Shown: piece after piece, positions 7,067 to 15,077 of the stretch
Layout: every line of letters starts with the position of its first letter
Position numbering within the stretch: position 1 is the stretch's first letter
Assembly: GCA_947072805.1 (NCBI GenBank)
Contig: CAMTJK010000040.1
Coordinates: 1-15,852 of the forward strand
DNA length: 15,852 nucleotides
From: an uncultured Prevotella sp.
GTDB taxonomy: Bacteria > Bacteroidota > Bacteroidia > Bacteroidales > Bacteroidaceae
Direction: 5' to 3'
The notes under the pieces: generated by a model
Seen by the model: only the letters and a program-made list of their open reading frames with translations
Told to the model about the DNA's origin: nothing
The model's database searches: none
Program-made: the position numbers and the translations under genes

Positions 7067-8227
7067 TCAGTTCCTGTTTTCGAATTTTTTCTTTGTCTTT
7101 ATTATTTTTGTAATGTTTAGAAGTGAGGCAAGCATGATGAACGGAGCTTTTATGAAGGCATGCTCCCACTTCTTGTTTACAAGGTAATCAGGCGTGGCTA
7201 TGGCAAATACAAGCATCACGACGGCAAAAGCTATCCACCATTTCACTGCCAGCGACATATATATGAATGGCATGATGATGCTCATGACCACGATTATTCC
7301 CATCAACAACATACGAGGCATAAGCATCCATTGGATGATTTTGTCCACCATGTCATATCGTTTATAGAAGAGAGCTGCCGGCAGAAAGCGTATGTTTGAC
7401 AGTATGGAACGCAGCTGGGTTGAAGCCCATCGGCTGCGCTGCCTGTTGAAGTCGCCCATGCGCCGTGTCTTCTCATCGTACACATATATATTGTCGAAGT
7501 AATCGATGTATATCTGTTGGCGCATAAGCAATGCTTCCATCTCTTTGTCTTCCCATCCTGTACTTACCTTCTTGATGTTTTCCTTGAACCATCTGAATTC
7601 GTATGCTATGCCCGAACCGCAAATGGCTGCCGATATTCCGAGAGTGACATGTCCTCGGCGGAATATGGAATTGTTTATTTCTTCAAAAGTTGCGTCAAGG
7701 CAGGCTATGGAAGTGTCGCGGTTTAGCGACAGGCGATGGGCTTGAATGGCTTTTGTTCCGGCTGTTTCGTAAGCATCGTTCATCTGTTGGAGAAATTCCG
7801 GCTCAACTATACTGCCGGCATCGAGAATTATGACTATATCGTAGATCTTGAATTGTGGCAGGTTATTGATGGCGAGTTGAAGAGATTTTGCCTTTGTACT
7901 GCTATGAAAGTTGGGTGTAAGCAGTGTGATAGGATATTGAGCCAGTTTGAAGTTGGTAATCTCTTTCTGATGGTCGGAAATTACAGTCACGTCGAAAAGT
8001 CGTTGCGGATAAGTCTGCCCGAGCACGCTCTTCACCGTTTTCTCGATGGAGTTGTCTTGTCTGTAGGATGGGATAAGTATGATAAACCTGTTCTGCTGTT
8101 TGGCAGGGGGTATATTGATATGTCTTGAAAAAAGAGACGCAATGGAATATATTGCCATATATAGTATCGTGAGAGCGACAAATACAAACAGCAAGACATC
8201 TATCGTTACAATAAAATACCACAACAT
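7067..8227 (-). CDS. Membrane-associated family 2 glycosyltransferase, DxD altered to DAG
   Basis: Paralogue of the protein at 5884-7056, 386 residues with the same plan: an N-terminal membrane segment (about 6-30), a cytoplasmic GT-A domain, and C-terminal membrane segments (about 303-325 and 329-346). The first aspartate region (ISDH, 83-86), the ED base pair (226-227) in GWEDKEMEALL, and QRSRW (263-267) are intact. The metal-binding DxD, however, reads DAG (136-138) in IILDAGSIVEPEF, so the second acidic residue is missing where the neighbour has DAD. The enzyme may use another metal ligand, may be weak or inactive, or may act as a partner for its paralogue. It starts two bases after the stop of the upstream GT2. 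Tandem duplication followed by divergence is the simplest origin. Confidence 0.9.
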   Translation of the reverse strand: MLWYFIVTIDVLLFVFVALTILYMAIYSIASLFSRHINIPPAKQQNRFIILIPSYRQDNSIEKTVKSVLGQTYPQRLFDVTVISDHQKEITNFKLAQYPITLLTPNFHSSTKAKSLQLAINNLPQFKIYDIVIILDAGSIVEPEFLQQMNDAYETAGTKAIQAHRLSLNRDTSIACLDATFEEINNSIFRRGHVTLGISAAICGSGIAYEFRWFKENIKKVSTGWEDKEMEALLMRQQIYIDYFDNIYVYDEKTRRMGDFNRQRSRWASTQLRSILSNIRFLPAALFYKRYDMVDKIIQWMLMPRMLLMGIIVVMSIIMPFIYMSLAVKWWIAFAVVMLVFAIATPDYLVNKKWEHAFIKAPFIMLASLLNITKIIKTKKKFENRN

Positions 8228-8229
8228 AT

Positions 8230-9120
8230 TTATAAGCGTTTGTCTGTTTTTATGAAATCTGTGATTCCTCTGATAATGGCATTCGCCAAGTCGCTCCTGC
8301 CACAGAGGGTGAATTTAAGTATGTCTTTCGTGCCTACAATACCGACAAGATATGCGTATGAAAGGCTTTTGGCTATGCCTTTGAAGTTGCGGCGCACAAG
8401 TAGCAGACGGTTGCGCATGAGGTAATAGGTGCGCAGCGGACTTGCCTGCCCGGTGGAACGGCTTTCCTTGTGATAGATTGTGGCAAGCGGTTCGTACCAT
8501 ATCTCATATCCTGCACGTGTTATAGACATCGACCAGTCTATTTCTTCATAGTACAGGAAGAAGCATTCCGGCATATAGCCTGCTTTCTCTATTGTTTCGC
8601 GCTTGAGCATCATGGCAGCACCGTGTGCATAGGGTGTGGCATGCGCTTTATCGTATTGTCCGTTATCGGCCTCTCCGAAGCCTATTGCACGGTTGCGCAG
8701 GGTGATGGCAGACAGCTTCGTATAGCCGGCAAACTGTATCGGACAATCGTCCCATGCAAACCTTATCTTTGGGCATACGGCGCCGATGGAAGCAGAACTT
8801 TCCAGACGATGGCAGAGTGAGCGGACATCAAACTGTTTAAACAATGTGTCGTTGTTTATCAGATAGAGATATCTGCCTCGCGACTGCTTTATGCCAAGAT
8901 TGTTGCCACCGGCAAAGCCGAGGTTTGTCTCAGAACGCAAGGTCTTTATCTTGGGATAGCGTTGCGATATAATCTCGGCTTCATTGCGCACGGACCCATT
9001 GTCTACCACAATAACCTCGATATTGTTTTCTTCGAGGGGTATTGTGTCAATCAACGCACAAGTGTCTTCGAGACCGTTGTAGTTGACAGTTATGATGGAT
9101 ACTTCATACTCTTGCTGCAC
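8230..9120 (-). CDS. Glycosyltransferase family 2, rhamnosyltransferase (WbbL-like) type
   Basis: Predicted cytoplasmic inverting glycosyltransferase of 296 residues. The opening VSIITVNYNG (7-16) and VIVVDNGS (36-43) with NLGFAGGNNLGI (66-77) are the signature of the WbbL/RfbF rhamnosyltransferase-like subfamily. LINNDT (88-92) supplies the metal-binding site as NND, and FFLYYEEIDWSMSITRAGY (187-205) is the conserved acceptor and base region with E193 and D195. A rhamnose donor is common in this subfamily but not proven; no dTDP-rhamnose genes are seen here. The first 17 bases overlap the end of the wzy-like gene in another frame, which suggests coupled translation. Confidence 0.93.
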   Translation of the reverse strand: MQQEYEVSIITVNYNGLEDTCALIDTIPLEENNIEVIVVDNGSVRNEAEIISQRYPKIKTLRSETNLGFAGGNNLGIKQSRGRYLYLINNDTLFKQFDVRSLCHRLESSASIGAVCPKIRFAWDDCPIQFAGYTKLSAITLRNRAIGFGEADNGQYDKAHATPYAHGAAMMLKRETIEKAGYMPECFFLYYEEIDWSMSITRAGYEIWYEPLATIYHKESRSTGQASPLRTYYLMRNRLLLVRRNFKGIAKSLSYAYLVGIVGTKDILKFTLCGRSDLANAIIRGITDFIKTDKRL

Positions 9121-10630
9121 GCTTCTTTTCGAGTTTTATGCGTTTGCGTTCTTCCTGTTCTGCAATAAGTTTAGCTTCGTATATGTTGTACTCTGCCTCG
9201 ATGTGCGGCATAATGTACACAAGGGACAGTCCTCCGTAAAAGATTAATACATTGGGGAATTGCATGAGAATCTGGTTTCCGTAACCTCCCAGTTGTATTG
9301 CTATGAATGAACAGCAGAGCGCGGCTCCCATGCCTTGTAGTGATCTGTTCTTCAGTCGGAAGAAGACAATGCAACAGGCTCCAAGCCACATTGCCATTGT
9401 TGTAATGAGAAAGACTACAAGCCCGATGATTCCGGTATGCACCCAGATGAATACATATTCAGAATCGGGTGGGATAGTGGAGAGCTTGCGGTATTTGTTG
9501 TTTGCCGGCACTTTATCATATCCGTTGCCGATGCCTATGCCCCATGGCGCATCTTGTATGTATTTTCTTATCGATGCCTTGTTTACATCGCGTGTGCTTG
9601 CCGACGCATCGTTTTTGTTGAAGCCGGAACGCATGCGACGTATCATGTTGTTGCCGTTGCCTATGGTTGTGAAGGCAAGGAAACATACAAACAGTGCACC
9701 GGCGATTGTCACGGGAATGGCTATCTTGAACGATTTGGAAAGTACTATATATGCACACCCTCCTAAGATAAAGCAGAACAGAGCGGTACGTGTTCCTGAC
9801 GAGAACATCGCCCACATGCTTAGAATGCCGCTGATAAGGAAGAATATGCGGTGACGGCGTATCTTCGTCGTGATGGCTATAATGTAGAAGGCTACTGCTG
9901 CCGCTGCCATGTGACACCCGAAGTTGGCTGCATCACTGAATACGGAAAAGTAGCGTATGATACCGTTTACAAAGTGGGTACGTCCTGCCACTACGAGCCA
10001 TTTGTTTTCCATATCGGTGAATCCTATATTCTTCTGCTTCCATGCCCAGAACGCGGCAAACAGCGATAATGCCGCCCAGGCGATGAAAAACTGGTGTATG
10101 CGCTTGGAATCGTGGATGTAAATGGAGCAAATCAGGAACGCATACATAAGTTGGAATGCCATCAGACGTGCTCCCATGAACCATGCTCCGGGGTCTATTC
10201 CTAGTCCGCAGGTGTTGTTGAGCACCTCGAGAGTGCAGTACAGACACCACACAATCAGCGAAAGGAACATCACATTGGCTATTCTCTCGAAATGGAGCAT
10301 CTTCATATCGATGATAGCAATAGCCAGGAGAAGCACTTCCATCATTTCTGTTGGCACGGATGTCGGTACAGGCATCATTTCGTATCGGCTCAGGAACATC
10401 ACAGAATAATTGACAACAAACAATGTCCAGAACGTGAACATCTTATGCTTGAATGCAATTATAAGTGCCAGTGCGGCTACGGGAAGCATGCAGACAATGG
10501 CAAAGGCATTGAATCCCGAGTTGATTAATTGGTAAATAGCAACTAAAAACAGGAGAAAGAGCAAGGCTACTCTTCCCCCGTTTTCATGTGTATATGCAGA
10601 AAAACTGTTTGAATAGTTTTTTTCAATCAT
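9104..10630 (-). CDS. Wzy-type polysaccharide polymerase (O-antigen ligase/polymerase family)
   Basis: Inner-membrane protein of 508 residues that would join lipid-linked repeat units on the periplasmic side. Around ten or more hydrophobic segments are visible (for example 20-36, 42-60, 65-81, 117-133, 181-197, 262-276, 282-297, 303-322, 401-424, 457-473). SSGTRTA (278-284) matches the conserved arginine motif of the Wzy_C/WaaL family. A large periplasmic loop (about 325-395) includes ASTRDVNK and PWGIGIGNG (362-370), followed by WVHTGIIGL with H398, as in other members. Polymerase is favoured over ligase because the locus has Wzx and a chain-length protein. After the last membrane segment comes a charged tail (about 478-508) rich in Glu, Lys and Arg, probably cytoplasmic. 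It overlaps the chain-length gene by four bases (ATGA) and the GT2 gene by 17. Confidence 0.87.
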   Translation of the reverse strand: MIEKNYSNSFSAYTHENGGRVALLFLLFLVAIYQLINSGFNAFAIVCMLPVAALALIIAFKHKMFTFWTLFVVNYSVMFLSRYEMMPVPTSVPTEMMEVLLLAIAIIDMKMLHFERIANVMFLSLIVWCLYCTLEVLNNTCGLGIDPGAWFMGARLMAFQLMYAFLICSIYIHDSKRIHQFFIAWAALSLFAAFWAWKQKNIGFTDMENKWLVVAGRTHFVNGIIRYFSVFSDAANFGCHMAAAAVAFYIIAITTKIRRHRIFFLISGILSMWAMFSSGTRTALFCFILGGCAYIVLSKSFKIAIPVTIAGALFVCFLAFTTIGNGNNMIRRMRSGFNKNDASASTRDVNKASIRKYIQDAPWGIGIGNGYDKVPANNKYRKLSTIPPDSEYVFIWVHTGIIGLVVFLITTMAMWLGACCIVFFRLKNRSLQGMGAALCCSFIAIQLGGYGNQILMQFPNVLIFYGGLSLVYIMPHIEAEYNIYEAKLIAEQEERKRIKLEKKRAARV

Positions 10631-12807
10631 AGTTTTGCATGGCTGTTTTCCGTTGCTGTAAGACCGAGTTGCGATATTCTGTATACGAAATTCTTGAACT
10701 TGGTGTAGGGCGGAAGCTGGCCAACAAATTCTTCAACGGCATATCGGCTCGACTCGGTAAGATACATGTAAAGCGAGTTCTTGTCTTCCAGTTGAGCTTC
10801 TACTTCTTTCAGCGCCTTTGTATCCACATCTTTCCATGTTCTGTTGGCACGTGTCACCATGAGGTTGATTGTGCCGAGGTTGAGCAGAGACGATGCAATC
10901 GGATGTTCGTTAAGGTTCGGGTATTCTATGATTGCTATCTCGTCGGGCAGAATGTCCGGACAGAGATCCTTTATGTCTTTTGCCATTATGAATTTGCTGT
11001 CTTCAGCAAGGAAGTCCTCGTCATAAGCCAGTCGGCGCACCTGTAGTCCGAGTGATATCCAGTAGTTCTCCAACTCTTGTGCGAGGAAGCTCTTTCCGTT
11101 GGCAGCATCGGTGGATATGAGATTAAGCACATTCTGCTGTCCTGTCTTGAAGTGTGGCAGAAGGGCTTTGCTGAGCTGTCGCAATGCCATGTCTGCAATA
11201 ATCTTGTTGTATCGGCGGTAGCGCAGGGTGCTGTCTTTTGGGAAACATCCCATTACCGGAATCTTCGTTATCCTTTCCGAACGCATGCGGTCGCGTAGTG
11301 TGCGGTCGAGCAGTTCGACGGTGAAGAAATATATAGATGTAAGGATGAATGTCATCAAGAATGCGCCCAACAATATCATCATGCGGTTTGTCGGTTGGGC
11401 GTTGAGCGGGAACATCGGCGGATTAAGCACGCGTAGAGTTGCTGTTGTCATCTGCAGATTGCGCTGACGCAGACGTGCGGAATTAAGTGCCCTCAGCATT
11501 TCCATGTAGTTGCCCTCTATGAATCCTATGTGGCGGTCCTTGCGGTCGAGTGTGGCGCCGATGGGGGAGTAGTACAGGAACTGGTCGTCTATCTTTTTCC
11601 TCATCAGGTCCAGTACATCCATTTCGGCTTTGGTCTTTTCGAGCAGCAGCACTTGTTCGAGCCACTTGTCCACCATCGCTGATGCTTTTAAGCCTGTTTC
11701 CGTGCTGTACAAGCCGGCTTCAATGTCTTTTGTCAGGCTTTTTACGTTTTCGGTGGCGTCTTGCAGCTGTTTTTGTGCCAGTGCCAGTTCTTGTTGCGAT
11801 TCAGCATTGCTGCTTCCGCCTTCGCTGCTCATAAGCCGTAGGTTGGATATTCTCGACTGTATCCTCGATATGTCGCGCACCTGGTTGGTGAAATCCTTGT
11901 TAGCCTTTATTATTTTTGCACGGTTGCCAAGTTGCCTTTCAAGGTAGTCTATGAGCGTTTTCGTGGTGGTGAAGTCCATCAGATGCGTGTTGTCGGCATC
12001 CTGCTGTTGCATGTCGAGTGAGGTGAGCTGCCTTGTCTGTTCACTGTAGTTTATAATCCTGTTCGACACGTTGTAGTTTATGAGGTCATCCTCTGCATTT
12101 GTAAGTATGCGGTATAGGCGTGCCACTTCGCGCTCGAAGAACTTTATCACGTTGTTGGTCTCGCCGAAGCGCAGCTGCTGATATTGTCGGGCGAACACTT
12201 CGTTCAGAATGTCGAGAGTATTATATGCCACGCCGGCGTCGTTTGCAGAGTAGCCTATATCGATGATGTCGCTCTTGTTGAGCTGCAGCACCTTCAGTCT
12301 TGACGTTATGCTGTTAAGTCCGAAGTACGGATGATAGTTAAGCAGTCCGAAGATATAGTTGTCTTGTGAAGGCTTCTCGTATGCTTTCAGGTTGGCGAAT
12401 GTTGCGTCTTCGTTGTTATGGTTGATGAGCGCCTTCACTTCCGGTGGTACCGAGTTGTAAAGAGCCTTAAAGTGTTCGGCAGATATGTAGTTGTTGTCTT
12501 TGTTCGGATTACCGTACATCATGCACCTTGCGAACAGTCGGAGCGAAACTTCGTGTATGGTGTTGTCGGTGGTGATGATGAGCATCAGGTTATTTATGTT
12601 GGTTTGGTAGTTGCCGCCGGCGGTACCCGTTCCGCCCTCTATGTTATATCCGGTTATCATACCGGTGTATATGGTTGTGCTTGCATCATATACGCGTTCC
12701 ATGTTTCGTGTCATGAACCATGATACTACAAGCGCAATCATCGGGAGAATAACCAGATACCAACGGATGCGGTATAAGAATCTTACCAAATATCTGAATG
12801 TATCCAT
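10627..12807 (-). CDS. Polysaccharide chain-length/co-polymerase protein (GumC/Wzc-like) with divergent kinase-like domain
   Basis: Protein of 726 residues: first membrane helix (about 16-31), a long periplasmic region rich in predicted coiled coil (about 220-460), a proline-rich stretch (PPMFPLNAQP, 463-472) before the second membrane helix (about 475-497), then a cytoplasmic domain resembling BY-kinases. This is the Wzc/GumC layout for control of chain length and export. In the cytoplasmic domain GKS (571-573) of a Walker A loop is kept but preceded by TDAAN without the usual glycine. The A-prime site reads YDEDFL (595-600), keeping DxD but losing the arginine. The Walker B segment reads AIIEYPNL (625-632), with Glu in place of Asp. 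The C terminus has no tyrosine cluster. It may bind nucleotide but is unlikely to be a normal autokinase. It overlaps the wzy-like gene by four bases. Confidence 0.88.
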   Translation of the reverse strand: MDTFRYLVRFLYRIRWYLVILPMIALVVSWFMTRNMERVYDASTTIYTGMITGYNIEGGTGTAGGNYQTNINNLMLIITTDNTIHEVSLRLFARCMMYGNPNKDNNYISAEHFKALYNSVPPEVKALINHNNEDATFANLKAYEKPSQDNYIFGLLNYHPYFGLNSITSRLKVLQLNKSDIIDIGYSANDAGVAYNTLDILNEVFARQYQQLRFGETNNVIKFFEREVARLYRILTNAEDDLINYNVSNRIINYSEQTRQLTSLDMQQQDADNTHLMDFTTTKTLIDYLERQLGNRAKIIKANKDFTNQVRDISRIQSRISNLRLMSSEGGSSNAESQQELALAQKQLQDATENVKSLTKDIEAGLYSTETGLKASAMVDKWLEQVLLLEKTKAEMDVLDLMRKKIDDQFLYYSPIGATLDRKDRHIGFIEGNYMEMLRALNSARLRQRNLQMTTATLRVLNPPMFPLNAQPTNRMMILLGAFLMTFILTSIYFFTVELLDRTLRDRMRSERITKIPVMGCFPKDSTLRYRRYNKIIADMALRQLSKALLPHFKTGQQNVLNLISTDAANGKSFLAQELENYWISLGLQVRRLAYDEDFLAEDSKFIMAKDIKDLCPDILPDEIAIIEYPNLNEHPIASSLLNLGTINLMVTRANRTWKDVDTKALKEVEAQLEDKNSLYMYLTESSRYAVEEFVGQLPPYTKFKNFVYRISQLGLTATENSHAKL

Positions 12808-12846
12808 AGTTGTTAGGCTTTATTGTTGTATCAATATCTGTTTGTC

Positions 12847-13806
12847 TTATTTCTTTTCTTCAGCCTCTTTGTTTTTCTCTTCAGCCTCTTTGTTCTTCTT
12901 TTCTGCTTTTTCGAGAGCCTTCAGCTCCTTTTCTTCTTCGGCAGCAGCTTTCTTTATTTTCTTTGCCGTCTTTCTGTTTTCTTTGGCAATCTGTCTTTCA
13001 GACATTTGTATGCTGTTGTCGAGTGTAATGTCGGTAGTAGTGTTGGTTATTATCGGTGTGTGTGTAAGTATTTCGAGTGTTATTATATCGGTTATTATGG
13101 CAGTCTGCATTTCCTGATACTTTCTCACGGCGTCTTCCTCGCGCTGTTTGGTGAAGGCAAAGTCTTCAATGCTCATGTTTCCTTGGTGGAAATCTTCCTG
13201 ATTAAGGGCGCCGGCACCTTGGTATATGGCGGCATTTTCGCTTGCTGTCTTCAGCGTTACGAGTGTATTGGTGATTTTCACGTAGAGAGATGCTATTTGC
13301 AGTTTCAGCTGATCGTAGGCAATGTCCTTGCGTATCTGTGCCTGTTCCACCTGCAGCCTTTTGCGCTTTACCGATGCGCTGAGGTCGAGAATGTCCTCGA
13401 GGGGCACGCTTAGGTTCACGCCTATGTTCCAGTAGTTCTGTTCGGTACCCTGAAACTGGTATATCATCTGGTTGTATGTCGAAGAGTTGTTTCCCCACAT
13501 GTCGGTCTTTCCGTAGCTGTAGCTCGCGTGACCGTGCAGGTACGAGAATATGTGTTTCTTTTGTTTTGCCACTTCCGCCTGTGCTATTTCCTGTGCCTTG
13601 GCGAGGTCGAGAATCTGCGGATTCGACTTCGCGTTTTCGAAAAGTACGGCCAGGGGCGGCAGGTGGAAATTTGAGAAGTTGATAGTGTTTGTTTCGCTTG
13701 AATCGAAGAATCCGGCGCTTATGCCGCTGTTGTTGAATTGTGCCGATGCGTGCAGACTGCAATTCAACATGTAAATAAATATGATATACCTTAACTTACT
13801 GCTCAT
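12847..13806 (-). CDS. Short TolC-like outer-membrane protein with charged heptad-repeat tail
   Basis: Exported protein of 319 residues with a signal peptide (1-22; hydrophobic core YIIFIYML, likely cleaved after ASA). The mature part resembles one half of an outer-membrane efflux protein: a LPPLAVLFENAKSNPQI start (49-65), a long helix, WNIGVNLSVPLEDILDL (126-142), a second helix, and a GNMSIEDFAFTKQREED segment (209-225). Typical TolC proteins have two such repeats and well over 400 residues, so this is about one repeat long. From about 268 it turns into a Lys/Glu/Ala-rich coiled-coil tail ending in two exact KNKEAEE heptads. It sits between the initiating transferase and the chain-length gene, so a role in export or envelope anchoring of the polymer is likely. 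Whether it forms a channel is doubtful given its length. Confidence 0.8.
   Translation of the reverse strand: MSSKLRYIIFIYMLNCSLHASAQFNNSGISAGFFDSSETNTINFSNFHLPPLAVLFENAKSNPQILDLAKAQEIAQAEVAKQKKHIFSYLHGHASYSYGKTDMWGNNSSTYNQMIYQFQGTEQNYWNIGVNLSVPLEDILDLSASVKRKRLQVEQAQIRKDIAYDQLKLQIASLYVKITNTLVTLKTASENAAIYQGAGALNQEDFHQGNMSIEDFAFTKQREEDAVRKYQEMQTAIITDIITLEILTHTPIITNTTTDITLDNSIQMSERQIAKENRKTAKKIKKAAAEEEKELKALEKAEKKNKEAEEKNKEAEEKK
12858..12899. repeat. 21-base tandem repeat, two copies, in the TolC-like gene
   Basis: Two adjacent 21-base units (12858-12878 and 12879-12899) agree at 20 of 21 positions and encode the heptad KNKEAEE twice near the C terminus. The period keeps the reading frame, so slipped-strand changes would lengthen or shorten the coiled-coil tail without breaking the gene. 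Confidence 0.85.
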
Positions 13807-13862
13807 TTCGCTATGTGTTTTTTGTATTAAAGGCTTGTTTCAAGTAGGTATAGGCGTGCATT

Positions 13863-15071
13863 CTACACGTTATCTTTCTGTATAAAAGCCGTGAGCGTTC
13901 TGAAGATAATCTTCATGTCAAGGGCAAAATTGTATGTTTGTCCGTATTTGATGTCGAGTTGTTTGCGCTCTTCGGCAGACATTAGTCCGCCTTTGCCGCG
14001 TTCCTCCACCTGCCACAGGCCTGTAAGTCCTGCGGGAGCCATGAAGCGGTCTATACATTCGTCGCCTGTCAGCTTTTCTGCTTCGTAGAGGGGTAGCGGT
14101 CTGTTACCTACAATAGACATGTCGCCGCGCAGTATGTTGAACAGCTGCGGCAGTTCGTCAATGCTGTATTTGCGGATGAAGCGTCCCACCTTTGTTATGC
14201 GCGGGTCGTTTTCTATCTTTACGAATGCGTTGTTGATGTCTACAGAGCGTTGCTTGTTGAAGTCGCTTTCTGATACTACGAAGTCGTCGCCTACAAGCAT
14301 CACTTCCTCGTCGCTTATCATCATTTCCGACTCCAGTCCGGCTTCTTCCATCATCATTTCGGCGTCATCGCCGAGTGGTGACGTTATCATTCCGTTGCGG
14401 CTGTCGTCGTGTTTGCCGGCGTATTGGTTGCACTGTTTGCTTAGCTCTTTCAGCCGTTCGCTGGCATCGGCATACATGCTGCGGAACTTCAGGAAGTCGA
14501 ATATCTTGTAGTTCGTGCCCACGCGTTTCGACTTGAACAGCACCGGACCTTTGCTCTCCAGTCTTATGGCTATGGCTGTCAGCAGAAATACGGGCGACAG
14601 AACTATTAAGGCAAAGCTTGAGAAGATTATGTCGAACATACGTTTCCACAAGGGTATCTTGAAGTGCAGAATCTTATACTTCGGGTCTTCCTTGTCGAAG
14701 AGAATGTCCTCGCGGTCAGATATAAACTGAATTTTCTTGTTCAGTTCGGTTACCGTAGCCTCTCTGTTTATGGTGTCGTTAATGCCGCATTTCAGGTATT
14801 TCTTCCTGTCATCTTCAGAGAGCTTGTCGGTAAGTAGTATTATATATATGTTCCTGCAGTTGTTGCGCAGGTAGGTTATGGCTGTAATGTCTTCGTTTAG
14901 TATAGTCTGCTCGTATATAAGTATTGTACGGTAGTTTCGGGCATTGTGACGTGGAGAACACGCCGTTTCCGCATCCTTGTAGTTGTTGGTAACCCGGACA
15001 TACTGCCCCGGAATATACTTCAGCTTTTCCTCTGTTTTAGGATTGTTTCCTAAATATACTATACCGATCAT
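13863..15071 (-). CDS. Initiating sugar transferase (monotopic phosphoglycosyl transferase) with N-terminal pseudo-receiver domain
   Basis: Protein of 402 residues that would move a sugar phosphate from a UDP-sugar to undecaprenyl phosphate, the first step of repeat-unit assembly. Residues 1 to about 118 look like a response-regulator receiver: the third strand is TILIYEQ (49-55) with no aspartate at the phosphorylation position, the fourth is IYIILLTDK (75-83), and GINDTINRE (96-104) replaces the usual lysine-proline region. After a linker comes the membrane re-entrant helix (about 146-170, with SP at 159-160), then KSKRVGTNYKIFDFLKFRSM, the catalytic D305-E306 in SIDELPQL, GDMSIVGNRPLP (316-327) and LTGLWQVE (349-356). 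An acidic, Met-rich insertion (about 204-283) separates FRSMY from DPRITKVG. It begins six bases after the response regulator. The sugar is not predictable from sequence. Confidence 0.92.
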   Translation of the reverse strand: MIGIVYLGNNPKTEEKLKYIPGQYVRVTNNYKDAETACSPRHNARNYRTILIYEQTILNEDITAITYLRNNCRNIYIILLTDKLSEDDRKKYLKCGINDTINREATVTELNKKIQFISDREDILFDKEDPKYKILHFKIPLWKRMFDIIFSSFALIVLSPVFLLTAIAIRLESKGPVLFKSKRVGTNYKIFDFLKFRSMYADASERLKELSKQCNQYAGKHDDSRNGMITSPLGDDAEMMMEEAGLESEMMISDEEVMLVGDDFVVSESDFNKQRSVDINNAFVKIENDPRITKVGRFIRKYSIDELPQLFNILRGDMSIVGNRPLPLYEAEKLTGDECIDRFMAPAGLTGLWQVEERGKGGLMSAEERKQLDIKYGQTYNFALDMKIIFRTLTAFIQKDNV

Positions 15072-15077
15072 AGGACG

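Noticed and set aside
10617..10623. Run of seven T (A7 in codons 3-5 of the wzy-like gene) as a slippage switch
   Set aside because: Seven A at lysine codons near a start is common in A/T-rich starts, and there is no second evidence of variation.
12823..13413. Plus-strand open frame of 196 codons opposite the TolC-like gene
   Set aside because: It is a low-complexity Phe/Leu/Ser mirror of the Lys/Glu-rich tail, lacks a promoter and has no recognisable domain.
13807..13862. Separate promoter before the TolC-like gene
   Set aside because: This is the largest gap in the operon but contains no TAnnTTTG on the minus strand.
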